A DNA stretch of 64,000 bases from Stenotrophomonas sp. 24(2023) (GCF_030913365.1 NZ_CP133160.1:1-64000); one strand, 5' to 3'. Shown: positions 26,273-35,134, counted from the stretch's first letter. Made by a program: numbers and translations. The notes: generated by a model from the letters alone, not told the origin.

Positions 26273-27063
26273 TGAATTCCCCCCTGCCCCCGACCCCGGG
26301 CCCGATGCCGTCGCTGACCGCCAATGGCGCGATGGTCAACCCCACCCCCCAGGCTGCCAACCCGCAAAGCCTGCAGGACCTGATGTCCGACGGCTTCTAC
26401 CTGCTGCTGCTGCTCAAGCGTGGCCAGCTGCCCAACGATGCCGAAGGCTTCGTGCAGACCGTGCAGAAGTTCCTCGATGGCGTGGAGCGCAACGCGATGC
26501 GCCTGGGTGTAGCCGCCGAGGATGTCTACGCCGCCAAGTACGCGTTCTGCGCGGCGGTGGACGAGGCGATCCTGTCACAGCCCTCGCCGCTGCACGAAAT
26601 CTGGGAGCGCAACCCGCTGCAGCTGCGGCTGTTCGGCGAACACCTGGCTGGCGAACACTTCTTCGACCGCCTGGAAGAACTGCGCCGCCAGGGTGCGGCG
26701 CGCCTGCCGTCGCTGGAGGTCTACCACTACTGCCTGCTGATGGGGTTCGAAGGCAAGTACCGGCTGGAGGGCACCGAGAAGCTGGGTTACCTGACGGCAC
26801 GGCTGGGCGATGAGATCGTCTACCTGAAGGGCAAGCGCCATGGCTTCGCCCCGCACGCCCTGCCGCCGGACAACGTGCGCCACCGCCTGCGCCGCGTGGT
26901 GCCGCTGTGGCTGCCGGCCGCGCTGGTCGGCTGCTTCGGCGTGCTGGCGTTCTTCGGCCTGCGTTTCTACCTGGGCCACGAGACCCGCCAGCAGCTGGCG
27001 GCCTACAACGATGTGGTGCAGATGCCACAGCGCACCGCGCACATCACGATCACCTTGCCATGA
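26269..27063 (+). CDS. tssL: T6SS inner-membrane protein TssL (DotU-like)
   Basis: A 264-residue protein. A proline-rich N-terminus precedes the DotU domain: LVLLLKRGQ-like YLLLLLKRGQLPNDAEGF, AKYAFCAAVDEAILSQPSPLHEIWERNPLQ, GEHLAGEHFFDRLEEL and LEVYHYCLLMGFEGKYRL. One C-terminal membrane helix (about 213-237) gives the usual tail-anchored topology. There is no peptidoglycan-binding OmpA domain. TssL normally works with TssM, whose gene usually follows; here a vgrG starts 10 bases later. Confidence 0.95.
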   Translation: MMNSPLPPTPGPMPSLTANGAMVNPTPQAANPQSLQDLMSDGFYLLLLLKRGQLPNDAEGFVQTVQKFLDGVERNAMRLGVAAEDVYAAKYAFCAAVDEAILSQPSPLHEIWERNPLQLRLFGEHLAGEHFFDRLEELRRQGAARLPSLEVYHYCLLMGFEGKYRLEGTEKLGYLTARLGDEIVYLKGKRHGFAPHALPPDNVRHRLRRVVPLWLPAALVGCFGVLAFFGLRFYLGHETRQQLAAYNDVVQMPQRTAHITITLP

Positions 27064-27073
27064 GCCTGTCGAT

Positions 27074-30046
27074 ATGGACATCCCAAGCTCCGCGCTGCTC
27101 GCTTCACTCGCCTCGCTGTCCCACCGCGAACGGCTGATCCAGCTCATCGGCCCGCATGACGGGCTGGTGGTCGAACGCTTTGAAGGCGAGGAAACGGTCT
27201 GCGGCGACAACCGCCTGCAGATCGACTGCCTGGCCACCGACGCGTTCCTGGAACTGGACCCGTGGCTGGAGAAGCCGCTGACCCTGCAGCTGCGCCAGGC
27301 CGATGGCGGCCTGCGCCAGTGGCACGGCCTGTGCACCGAAGCGGCCCAGCTGGGCAGCGACGGCGGCCTGGCCCGCTACCGGCTCACCCTGGAACCGTGG
27401 ACCGCCCTGCTGCGCCTGCGCCGCAATGCGGTGATCTTCCAGGACAGCGACACCCGCGCCATCTGCGAGCAGATCTTCGCCGACTACCCGCAGGCGAGCT
27501 TCCGCTTCGATGTGCAGGCCACCCTGCCCGCCCGCGCCATCACCACCCAGTACCGCGAGACCGACTGGGACTTCGTCACCCGCCTGCTGGCCGAGGCCGG
27601 CCTGGCCTGGCGCATCGAGCAGGCCCAGGGTGATGAGGCCGGCCATACGCTGGTGGTGTTCGAGCCCGGCGCCGAGCAGCCCGACAGCGGCACGCTGCGC
27701 TTCCACCGCGCCGACATGGCCGAGGCCAGCGATGGCATCACCGCCTTTGCCGAGCGCCAGCAGCTGGTGCCCAACGCCAGCACCGTGGCCAGCTGGCACA
27801 GCGAGCAGGTCAGCGCCATTGCCGGCCAGTCCAGCGCCGATGCCGGCACCCTGCCGGCGCTGGAGGTCTACGTGCAGCCGCGCGCCGGGCGCTTTGCCCA
27901 GTCCGGCTGGGCCGATGCCGAAGCACAGGCCCGCCTGGATGCCCTGCGCGTGGGCCAGGTGCTGTACAGCGGCAGCGGCAGCGAGCGCCGGCTGGCCGCC
28001 GGCAGCACCTTTGCCCTGTCCCAGCACCCGCAGCACCAGGGCCAGCGCTTCCAGCTGCTGGCCGTGCAGCACGTGGCGGTGAACAACCTGGACCAGGGCA
28101 TCGCCGAACTGCTGGGCAGCGCCGAGGCCGAGCGCGGCAGCTACCGCAACCGTTTCCTGGCCACCGGCGTGGACGTGCCGGTGCGCGCCCTGCCGCAGGA
28201 CCGGCCCACCCTGCACGGCCCGCAGACCGCACGCGTGGTGGGCGTGGCCGATGCCGCCCTCAGCCCCAGCCGCGAACACCAGGTGCGCGTGCAGTTCGGC
28301 TGGCAGCGCGGTGCCAGCCCCAACCCCGGCGGGCTGACCGACACCGGCAGCGCCCGTTCCGGCCATGCCCCGGGCGACCACACCAGTGGCAGCTGGGTAC
28401 CCGTGGCCGAATGGGTGGCCGGCCCGAACTGGGGCAGCGCCTTCCTGCCGCGCATCGGCAGCGAGGTGCTGGTGGAGTTCCTGCACGGGGACATCGACCA
28501 GCCGCGCATCACCGGCCAGCTGTACAACGGCGAGGTCGCCCCGCCTTTCGGCGGTGGCATCGACGAGAAGGCGCGGCATCCCGGCGTGCTCAGCGGCCTG
28601 CACACCCGATCCCATGACGGCAGCGGCACCCAGCAGTGGGTGATCGACGACACCCCCGGCCAGCTGCGCACCCGCCTGCACAGCTCGCTGGCCGACAGCC
28701 GGCTGGAACTGGGCTACCTGATCGCCCACCAGGACACCGCCCGCGGCAGCCTGCGCGGGGAAGGCTTCGAGCTGGCCACCCAGGGCTGGGGCAACGTGCA
28801 CGCCGCCGAGGGCCTGCTGCTGTCGGCCAGCCTGCAGGCCGGTGCCGGCTCGACGGTGATGGACAACGCCAGCGTGGTGGCCCAGCTCAAGGGCGCCGAG
28901 CGCAGCCTGGAGCAGATGCAGCAGACGCTGGGCCAGCAGCAGGTACCGGGCCTGGCCGAATTCCAGCGCACCCGGCAGCTGCGCGAGCAGATCGACCCGC
29001 AGGCGCAGGGCCGCTACAGCGGCCAGGTGAATGGCCAGAGCGCGATGAAGCCGGGCAGCGACGGCCGCAGCGCCGGTGACCAGCCGGTAGAGCGGCTGGG
29101 CACGCCGCTGCTGCTGGCCGAGGCCCCGCACCACATCGCCTGGACCACCCCGGCCAGCGCGGTGGCCTATGCCGGGCAGAACCTGCAGATGACGGTGCAG
29201 CAGGACCTGCACGTGAGCGCCGGCGAGACGCTGGCGACGGTGTCCGGCGAACAGGTTTCGCTGTTCACGCAGAGCGGCCCGCTGCGGGTGATCGCGGCCA
29301 ATGGCCCGGTCAGTCTGCAGGCCCACGATGGCGAGCTGGAACTGCTGAGCGAGCAGGCGCTGACCATCACCGCCACCGACGAGCGCATCGACGTGCTGGC
29401 GCAGAGCAAGGTGGTGCTGCAGGCCGGCAGCAGCGCGATCACCCTGGACGGCGGCAACATCACCTTCAGCTGCCCGGGCGAGTTCAAGGTCAAGGCTGGC
29501 GAGCATCCGTTCATGGGGGGGGAGAGCTCGCAACCGCTGCTGGCGGCACTCCCCCTCGGACTGACGCCACGCGCACTTGATCTGAAGTACGCGTACAAGG
29601 ATCTGAAGCCGGTAGTCGGCGCGCCATTCCGGGTGATGTTCGACAACGGCACCAGCGCCGAGGGAAAGCTGGACGATAAGGGTGAGGCCCGCATCGAGAA
29701 TCCGCCGGGCCCTGGCAAGGTCTTCTTTGGCTATGACCAGCGTGAAGCCTTCGCCTACCCGCAACGCCCGGCGAACCCGATCTTTGGCTTCGTACCCACC
29801 TCCCCGGAGGATGCCCGGCAGGCACTTGAGCGTTACGCCAAAGCCGAGAACGAGTACATGGAAGACAACTACTTCCCGGATGAGGTCGCTGCGATCTATT
29901 CAGGCGAAGAGACCTACGACGATCTGGTCAATGCCTACGACTATTTCGACGAGCTTGAAGAGACGCATGCCGGCGACGGCACGCCCGGAGAGCATCGCGA
30001 AATTGTTCTGGATGAGAATGGCAAGGATGCCGGGGAAAGCGCATGA
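27074..30046 (+). CDS. vgrG: T6SS spike protein VgrG with C-terminal effector-docking extension (second copy)
   Basis: A 990-residue VgrG starting at ATG 27074. It has the gp27-like core (ICEQIFADYPQASFRF, ITTQYRETDWDFVTRLLAEAG), the gp5 OB-fold (WVAGPNWGSAFLPRIGSEVLVEFLHGDIDQPRITG) and a DUF2345 region ending near residue 812 (GEFKVKAGEHPFM). About 175 extra residues follow. They include a beta-sandwich-like segment (GAPFRVMFDNGTSAEGKLDD) and an acidic helical tail rich in Glu/Tyr. Such extensions dock specific effectors. The stop overlaps the effector start by ATGA. GC drops at the junction, which also carries a run of eight G. Confidence 0.95.
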   Translation: MDIPSSALLASLASLSHRERLIQLIGPHDGLVVERFEGEETVCGDNRLQIDCLATDAFLELDPWLEKPLTLQLRQADGGLRQWHGLCTEAAQLGSDGGLARYRLTLEPWTALLRLRRNAVIFQDSDTRAICEQIFADYPQASFRFDVQATLPARAITTQYRETDWDFVTRLLAEAGLAWRIEQAQGDEAGHTLVVFEPGAEQPDSGTLRFHRADMAEASDGITAFAERQQLVPNASTVASWHSEQVSAIAGQSSADAGTLPALEVYVQPRAGRFAQSGWADAEAQARLDALRVGQVLYSGSGSERRLAAGSTFALSQHPQHQGQRFQLLAVQHVAVNNLDQGIAELLGSAEAERGSYRNRFLATGVDVPVRALPQDRPTLHGPQTARVVGVADAALSPSREHQVRVQFGWQRGASPNPGGLTDTGSARSGHAPGDHTSGSWVPVAEWVAGPNWGSAFLPRIGSEVLVEFLHGDIDQPRITGQLYNGEVAPPFGGGIDEKARHPGVLSGLHTRSHDGSGTQQWVIDDTPGQLRTRLHSSLADSRLELGYLIAHQDTARGSLRGEGFELATQGWGNVHAAEGLLLSASLQAGAGSTVMDNASVVAQLKGAERSLEQMQQTLGQQQVPGLAEFQRTRQLREQIDPQAQGRYSGQVNGQSAMKPGSDGRSAGDQPVERLGTPLLLAEAPHHIAWTTPASAVAYAGQNLQMTVQQDLHVSAGETLATVSGEQVSLFTQSGPLRVIAANGPVSLQAHDGELELLSEQALTITATDERIDVLAQSKVVLQAGSSAITLDGGNITFSCPGEFKVKAGEHPFMGGESSQPLLAALPLGLTPRALDLKYAYKDLKPVVGAPFRVMFDNGTSAEGKLDDKGEARIENPPGPGKVFFGYDQREAFAYPQRPANPIFGFVPTSPEDARQALERYAKAENEYMEDNYFPDEVAAIYSGEETYDDLVNAYDYFDELEETHAGDGTPGEHREIVLDENGKDAGESA
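29515..29522 (+). repeat. G8 homopolymer at the VgrG core/extension boundary
   Basis: Eight consecutive G bases encode the Met-Gly-Gly-Glu junction in the second vgrG. It is the kind of tract prone to slippage. A shift here would remove the docking extension and uncouple the effector start. Confidence 0.7.
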
Positions 30047-31467
30047 GCAGCAATGCCGCACTGAAGAAGGCTGAAGACGATACGCTGGCGGAAATTCTTA
30101 CCTGGGTCCAGGAAGTTGTCGAGGGGCGCGGCGATTCGGCCGCCCAGATGGTGGTCTCCGTCGTGCTGGGGTGCATCCCGTATGTAGGACAGGCGATTGA
30201 TGTCTACAACATCCTCCGCAGCCTCTACACGCTGACCCGTGCGCCTGCCGCCGTGGATGGCTGGATTTCGCTGGTGCTTTCGCTGATCGCGATCGTGCCG
30301 GTATTTGGGGACGCCCTGAAGAATGTCTTCATGATGCTGCGCAATGGCAAGAAGATGGGGCGCATCCTCGACAGCCTGCCGAACAAGGTCCGCGGAGACA
30401 TCGAGAAATGGTTCCGCCACCTCAACTGGGCGCAGTACGCGCGCGAACTGACGAAATCAGTCGACGACATCCTGGCCGGCATGGTCGACGTGCTGGAATA
30501 CCGGGTCACCAACTGGGTACTGGGTCGCCAGGGCGTACAGAAGCTGGTCAAGCAGCTTCAGGAACTGAAGAGCCTGGCAAGCCGAAAGATCGACGAGGCC
30601 ATGGGCAATCTTCGCCAGGCGCACCAGCGTGCGCTGCATGACCCGTTGCCGACCACCAGCGGCAGCAGCAGCATCGGAACATCCACAGCCAAGCTGCCCA
30701 CACCCGGCTCCCAGACCGGAGGCACCGTCCGCCATACATCGGCTGGCACCGCAACGCCATCGAGTGGAACCGCCAACGCCACGAAACGCCAGAGCGACCG
30801 CTCGACGTTGAGCCGCAGCCAACTGGGGGCATCCGGCGAGCACATCGCCGATTACTACTTCGTCAAGCGTCAGCGCAACCGCAGCAAAGTGAGCTTCAAC
30901 GGGCACCTGTTCGAGATGCGCCAGCCTGGTCATCAGGGTATCGACCATGTGTGGCATGGTGCCCGACTGCCGCATGGCTATCGCATCAGTGACACCAAGG
31001 GAACGGGGGGCCCGTTCCACAAGCTGGAGACTGCCAAGGCGGTCTACCAGGCCCTGGAGTATGGAATTGATGCGTACCTGGGAGAGCAGGACGAGAAGAA
31101 GGCCAAGGGGGCGGTTAATTCAAAGGTCACCGCAGATGGCAAGCAGATGAGCCACCGATGGATTGCGAAGAAGCTTGCAACCGCAAAGCTTCTGCCAGCG
31201 CATGCCAGCACGCTGCTCCCGAAGGTAAGCGCATGGCGCCGAAATGATTTCAAACTTGGCGCCTCTACTGATATTAGTGAGGATGGCGATGTTACACGCA
31301 CCCTCGTTAGATGCCCATATGATCGCAGCATCGTCACGGTGGTCGGACCAAACCACAACACGCACGAAAAATCCAAAGGAAATTCGTCAGGAAGATGCGC
31401 CAAAGCAGCAACCAGCCATCAAATAGCCACTGAATTCATCCTACCCAACTCCATACTTCCGAAGTGA
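30043..31467 (+). CDS. PoNe-type PD-(D/E)XK DNase T6SS effector
   Basis: A 474-residue protein. The N-terminal 110 residues hold hydrophobic helices (VVSVVLGCIPYVGQAIDVYN, SLVLSLIAIVPVFGDALKNV), a pre-toxin type region. A helical linker (110-200) and a Ser/Thr/Pro/Gly-rich spacer (200-258) follow. The C-terminal toxin begins LGASGEHIADYYF (E266), then GIDHVWHG (D301) and RISDTKGTGG (D317-x-K319), the PD-(D/E)XK core. KQMSHRWIAKKL (about 367-378) is a segment typical of PoNe nucleases. The ATG overlaps the vgrG stop, so VgrG delivery is likely. The last 70 residues are AT-richer. Four PoNi-type immunity genes follow directly. Assignment to PoNe is from motifs plus partner genes. Confidence 0.8.
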   Translation: MSSNAALKKAEDDTLAEILTWVQEVVEGRGDSAAQMVVSVVLGCIPYVGQAIDVYNILRSLYTLTRAPAAVDGWISLVLSLIAIVPVFGDALKNVFMMLRNGKKMGRILDSLPNKVRGDIEKWFRHLNWAQYARELTKSVDDILAGMVDVLEYRVTNWVLGRQGVQKLVKQLQELKSLASRKIDEAMGNLRQAHQRALHDPLPTTSGSSSIGTSTAKLPTPGSQTGGTVRHTSAGTATPSSGTANATKRQSDRSTLSRSQLGASGEHIADYYFVKRQRNRSKVSFNGHLFEMRQPGHQGIDHVWHGARLPHGYRISDTKGTGGPFHKLETAKAVYQALEYGIDAYLGEQDEKKAKGAVNSKVTADGKQMSHRWIAKKLATAKLLPAHASTLLPKVSAWRRNDFKLGASTDISEDGDVTRTLVRCPYDRSIVTVVGPNHNTHEKSKGNSSGRCAKAATSHQIATEFILPNSILPK

Positions 31468-31475
31468 AATAATTC

Positions 31476-32528
31476 ATGCAATTTAGTAATCCTGACTGGA
31501 AGTCCTGGCTTGCCTGGAAGGTACAACAAACGGCATTTGATGGCCGCCGCGAACCATATCAGCGCTTTGATACTTATTCCGCACAGTTCAAAGACTCCCT
31601 CGGCGGCATCGTCATGGTCACAACTGACCTACCTAAGCATGTTGCGAAGGCACGCAAATCTGGCCTAATGATGTCCACACAACAGCGCCTATGGGACGCG
31701 CTTAACTTAATGAGCTTGCAGTACTCGGCAGGCGCAGCCATCAATCAACTTACGGCGATCTGGCCATACACTCTGCAATGGGCAGAGGAATACTCGCGCT
31801 TTGACAAGGAGTATGACGACTCTGCAGAGAACACCTCCGGCGATCGGATTCCACACGTTACGCTGAGAGACGAAGAATACTGGATAGTTGCACTACGGAT
31901 GGTCTGCTTTGGAATTCTTACAGGCAATGCCAACGATATGCCCCGTGTCATGGCCATACTCGACTACGTCAACGCCGAATTGAACATACATGACGGACTG
32001 CTGGAGCGACTGGTCGCACCGTGGGCTCCGGGTAGACCCATCCCGGACACCGCAACCCGACACCTCCCCTACCGCAAGCTGTTCAAAGTTTTCGATGCCA
32101 CGCCCGAAAAGCGCCCGGCCCTGATGGCTACCTATCTTGACGAGTGGTACCACGCCAGCCGGCGCGAACCTTATATTGACCAGCATGGCGAGGGTGACAT
32201 TGCCTTCTATGGCTACTGGTCGTGGGAAGCCGCAGCGACCACCATCGTGCTCGGCATCGATGATGCGAGCTATCGCGACATGGCGTTCTATCCCAGGGAT
32301 CTTGCGGACTACGCCCGCCAGGTCGCGTCCGGCGCGACCAGCGACGAACGTGTTGGCCGGGTAGCAGCGAACGAGCCCTGCCCGCGCAATGGCTGGTGGT
32401 ACACACCTGCACAAGGCAGTCGACGCTACTTCCGCGAAGGCGACATCTTCCCCTCCATCGAGAACAGCGACTGGGGCGACACCTTCTGGATATGGGCCGC
32501 AGACCAGACGCCGCCGGCGTTGGGTTGA
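31476..32528 (+). CDS. PoNi-type immunity protein, copy 1 (DUF1910/DUF1911)
   Basis: A 350-residue soluble protein, eight bases after the PoNe stop. The N-terminal half is DUF1910-like (MQFSNPDWKSW, LWDALNLMSLQYSAGA). The C-terminal half is DUF1911-like (EYWIVALRMVCFGILTGN, YIDQHGEGDIAFYGYWSWEAAA, GIDDASYRDMAFYPRDLADYAR). PoNi proteins bind and neutralise PoNe DNases in the cytoplasm. This copy has an extra C-terminal tail of about 40 residues (YFREGDIFPSIENSDWGDTFWIWAAD). It is closest to the effector and probably the cognate immunity. GC is low for this genome. From about residue 120 on it is nearly identical to copies 2 and 3, while the first third differs. Confidence 0.85.
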   Translation: MQFSNPDWKSWLAWKVQQTAFDGRREPYQRFDTYSAQFKDSLGGIVMVTTDLPKHVAKARKSGLMMSTQQRLWDALNLMSLQYSAGAAINQLTAIWPYTLQWAEEYSRFDKEYDDSAENTSGDRIPHVTLRDEEYWIVALRMVCFGILTGNANDMPRVMAILDYVNAELNIHDGLLERLVAPWAPGRPIPDTATRHLPYRKLFKVFDATPEKRPALMATYLDEWYHASRREPYIDQHGEGDIAFYGYWSWEAAATTIVLGIDDASYRDMAFYPRDLADYARQVASGATSDERVGRVAANEPCPRNGWWYTPAQGSRRYFREGDIFPSIENSDWGDTFWIWAADQTPPALG

Positions 32529-32772
32529 CTCTCCGCCACCAGCACTGAGCCCTTCGGCAAGGCGGAAATTGCCGCGAGCTGCATGGAGAATCATTGGCAG
32601 ATCCTCATGTTGAGGGCTTCGGCGGCAAGCCAAAAGCACAATTCCGCGGCGACGCCGGCTTCTTCGTCGCCACATGTGCACCTCCGTGTGGGAATGGTGA
32701 CCGAACAACCAAAGCTGCGGCATCACAGCAGGTCACCGTTGCATTCATGCTTCCTTGTGCTCCGCTTCTGAT
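32529..32772 (+). other. Spacer between immunity copies 1 and 2
   Basis: About 240 bases. One open frame (ATG 32594, ending at the TGA that overlaps ATG 32773) gives MADPHVEGFGGKPKAQFRG and then a hydrophobic cysteine-containing stretch. It has no clear ribosome binding site and matches nothing I know. It may be a remnant of a gene replaced when the immunity unit was duplicated. Confidence 0.3.
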
Positions 32773-32784
32773 ATGAGATCTTGC

Positions 32785-33726
32785 ATGCAATCCGTGAGCC
32801 CCGATTGGAAGGCCTGGATGGCCCGAAAGATCAGCGAAGAAGGCTTCGAGCAACGCAGAGAACCTTATCAGCGTTACGGGACCTATCTGGCTCAATTCAA
32901 GAGCACAATCAACAGGATCGCGATGGTGACTGTCGACCTCCCAAAGCACCTTGCCAAGGCCACGAATGGGGGATTGATGACCTCGACGCGTCGGCGCCTT
33001 TGGGATTCGCTTGATTGGCTCTGCGTGCAATACTCTGCTGGCGCACCCGCAGCGGAAATTGCAGACGTCTGGCCTTACGTTATTGAATGGGCAGAAGAGT
33101 ACGCGAGGTTTGACAAAGCGTATGACGACTCTGCAGAAAACACCTCCGGCGATCGGATTCCACACGTCACGCTGAGAGACGAAGAATACTGGATGGTTGC
33201 ACTGCGGATGGTCTGCTTTGGAATTCTTACAGGCAATGCCAACGACATGCCGCGTGTCATGGCCATGCTCGACTACGTCAACGCCGAATTGGACATCCAT
33301 GACGGACTGCTGGAACGGCTGGTCGCACCGTGGGCTCCGGGCAGACCCATCCCGGACACCGCAACCCGACACCTCCCCTACCGCAAGCTGTTCAAAGTCT
33401 TCGATGCCACGCCCGACAAGCGCCCAACCCTGATGGCTACCTATCTTGACGAGTGGTACCACGCCAGCCGGCGCGAACCTTATATTGATCAGCATGGCGA
33501 GGGTGATATTGCCTTCTATGGCTACTGGTCGTGGGAAGCCGCCGCGACCACCATCGTGCTCGGTATCGATGATGCGAGCTATCGTGATATGGCGTTCTAT
33601 CCCAAGGATCTTGTGGACTATGCTCGCCAGATCGCGTCCGGCGCGCCCAGCGACGAACGTATTGGCCGCGTAGCAGCGAACGAGCCCAGCCCCCGCGGCG
33701 GCTGGTGGTACACGCCCGCACTATGA
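32785..33726 (+). CDS. PoNi-type immunity protein, copy 2
   Basis: A 313-residue DUF1910/DUF1911 protein starting MQSVSPDWKAWMARKISEEG, aligned to the starts of copies 1 and 4; an ATG four codons earlier (32773) is also possible. The C-terminal half matches copy 1 at about 95 percent of bases (compare 31820-32330 with 33130-33640). The N-terminal 110 residues differ at many positions, including the AGAPAAEIADVWPYVIEWAEEYARF segment. It ends at WWYTPAL, without the extra tail of copy 1. The stop overlaps an ATG of copy 3. It probably gives immunity to a related but different PoNe toxin. Confidence 0.8.
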   Translation: MQSVSPDWKAWMARKISEEGFEQRREPYQRYGTYLAQFKSTINRIAMVTVDLPKHLAKATNGGLMTSTRRRLWDSLDWLCVQYSAGAPAAEIADVWPYVIEWAEEYARFDKAYDDSAENTSGDRIPHVTLRDEEYWMVALRMVCFGILTGNANDMPRVMAMLDYVNAELDIHDGLLERLVAPWAPGRPIPDTATRHLPYRKLFKVFDATPDKRPTLMATYLDEWYHASRREPYIDQHGEGDIAFYGYWSWEAAATTIVLGIDDASYRDMAFYPKDLVDYARQIASGAPSDERIGRVAANEPSPRGGWWYTPAL

Positions 33727-33734
33727 GATCTCGT

Positions 33735-34679
33735 ATGCAACCTGTGAGCCCCGATTGGAAGGCCTGGATGGCCCGAAAGATCAGCGAAGAAGGTTTCAAG
33801 AAACGCAGAGAACCCTACCAGCGCTACGAGACCTATCTAGCTCAGTTCAAGAGCACCGTTGGCAGGATCGCGATGATAACTGTGGATCTGCCAAAGCACC
33901 TTGCCAAGGCCACCAGTGGGGGATTGATGACCTCCACGCGTCGGCGTCTTTGGGACACACTGGACTTCATGAGCCTGCAGTACTCAGCAGGTGCACCGCC
34001 GGCCGAGATTGGTGATATCTGGCCGTATGTTCTGCGATGGGCGGAGGAGTACGGCACTTTTGACAAGGCCTATGATGACTCGCCTGAAAACACCTCCGGC
34101 GATCGGATTCCTCATGCGCCGCTCGTGAGCGAAAGCTATTGGATCGTCGCGCTTCGCTTAGTCTGCTTTGGAATTCTTACAGGCAATACCAACGACCTGC
34201 CACGCGTCATGTCGTTCCTGGACTACGTCAACGCCGAATTGGACATCCATGACGGACTGCTGGAACGACTGGTCGCACCATGGGCCCCGGGTAGACCCAT
34301 CCCCGACACCGCAACCCGGCACCTTCCCTACCGCAAGCTGTTCAAAGTCTTCGATGCCCCACTCGACAAGCGCCCGGCCCTGATGGCCACCTATCTTGAC
34401 GAGTGGTACCACGCCAGCCGGCGCGAACCCTACATTGACCAGCATGGCGAGAGTGACATCGCCTTCTATGGCTACTGGTCGTGGGAAGCTGCCGCGACCA
34501 CCATCGTGCTCGGCATCGATGATGCGAGCTATCGCGATATGGCGTTCTACCCCAAGGATCTTGCGGATTACGCCCGCCAGATCGCGCCAGGCGCAACCAG
34601 CGAAGGCAGCGAAGGCAGCGACCTGGGTGACACGTTCCGGATATGGGCCGCGGACAAGACACCACCAATAATGGAATGA
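33735..34679 (+). CDS. PoNi-type immunity protein, copy 3
   Basis: A 314-residue paralogue. The start MQPVSPDWKAWMARKISEEG is nearly identical to copy 2; an ATG at 33723 overlapping the stop of copy 2 is an alternative start. From SGDRIPHAPLVSESYWIVALR it follows copy 4 for a short stretch, then returns to the shared C-terminal half. After DYARQIAPGATSE the GWWYTP region is missing. Instead two GAAGGCAGC units lead straight into DLGDTFRIWAADKTPPIME, the tail type of copy 1. That is an internal deletion relative to copy 1. The mosaic pattern points to recombination among copies. Confidence 0.8.
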   Translation: MQPVSPDWKAWMARKISEEGFKKRREPYQRYETYLAQFKSTVGRIAMITVDLPKHLAKATSGGLMTSTRRRLWDTLDFMSLQYSAGAPPAEIGDIWPYVLRWAEEYGTFDKAYDDSPENTSGDRIPHAPLVSESYWIVALRLVCFGILTGNTNDLPRVMSFLDYVNAELDIHDGLLERLVAPWAPGRPIPDTATRHLPYRKLFKVFDAPLDKRPALMATYLDEWYHASRREPYIDQHGESDIAFYGYWSWEAAATTIVLGIDDASYRDMAFYPKDLADYARQIAPGATSEGSEGSDLGDTFRIWAADKTPPIME

Positions 34680-34708
34680 ACAGGCGCCCCGCCTCACCAT
34701 TCCCATGC

Positions 34709-34740
34709 GGCATCCGGCATCCGGCATCCGGCATCCGGCA
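34709..34740 (+). repeat. Tandem repeat of GGCATCC (about 4.5 units)
   Basis: GGCATCC occurs four times in a row plus a partial unit, 30 bases after the stop of immunity copy 3. It is in non-coding DNA and could mark slippage or a breakpoint of the array. Confidence 0.85.
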
Positions 34741-34814
34741 ACGGATAGACCACCAGACCCAGACGAACGTTCGACGGCGAGGTAGACATCGACAGCAGAC
34801 CGTTCGACGGTGAC

Positions 34815-35003
34815 ATGAAGATGGGCGATATCCCGGCCGCCAGCAACATGACCTTTGAGGTTCACTGCAGCAGTGGCATTGCCACATGCACAACGAATCG
34901 GGTTGATGGAACGTCTCGTGGCTACTCGATCTACTTCAAGGTCGACAAAAAGCGGCACAACAGTCTGCTGTACACCGTGAAAGTAAGCCACGCCCTTGAG
35001 TGA
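34815..35003 (+). CDS. Small hypothetical protein or 3' remnant
   Basis: A 62-residue frame (MKMGDIPAASNMTFEVHCSS...VDKKRHNSLLYTVKVSHALE) with two cysteines and a beta-rich look. The frame stays open upstream to a stop at 34746 with protein-like sequence (RTFDGEVDIDSRPFDGD) but no start. The ATG has no ribosome binding site. It may be the C-terminal end of a truncated gene. No family is recognised. Confidence 0.35.
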   Translation: MKMGDIPAASNMTFEVHCSSGIATCTTNRVDGTSRGYSIYFKVDKKRHNSLLYTVKVSHALE

Positions 35004-35134
35004 CCTCGTCCGGACGGCTCACCAGCTTGGCAATCCCACTCGATCCCACCAAGATCACACCGCCCTGACTGGCCCGCCATCGAACATCCACCGCTCCGCG
35101 CAGTTGCCAGCGCCATTGCCTTTACGGATATACC

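Noticed and set aside
27104..29764. An 886-codon minus-strand frame opposite the second vgrG
   Set aside because: Same cause: low-complexity Gly/Ala/Gln/Val antisense translation, no start signal, and a certain gene on the plus strand.
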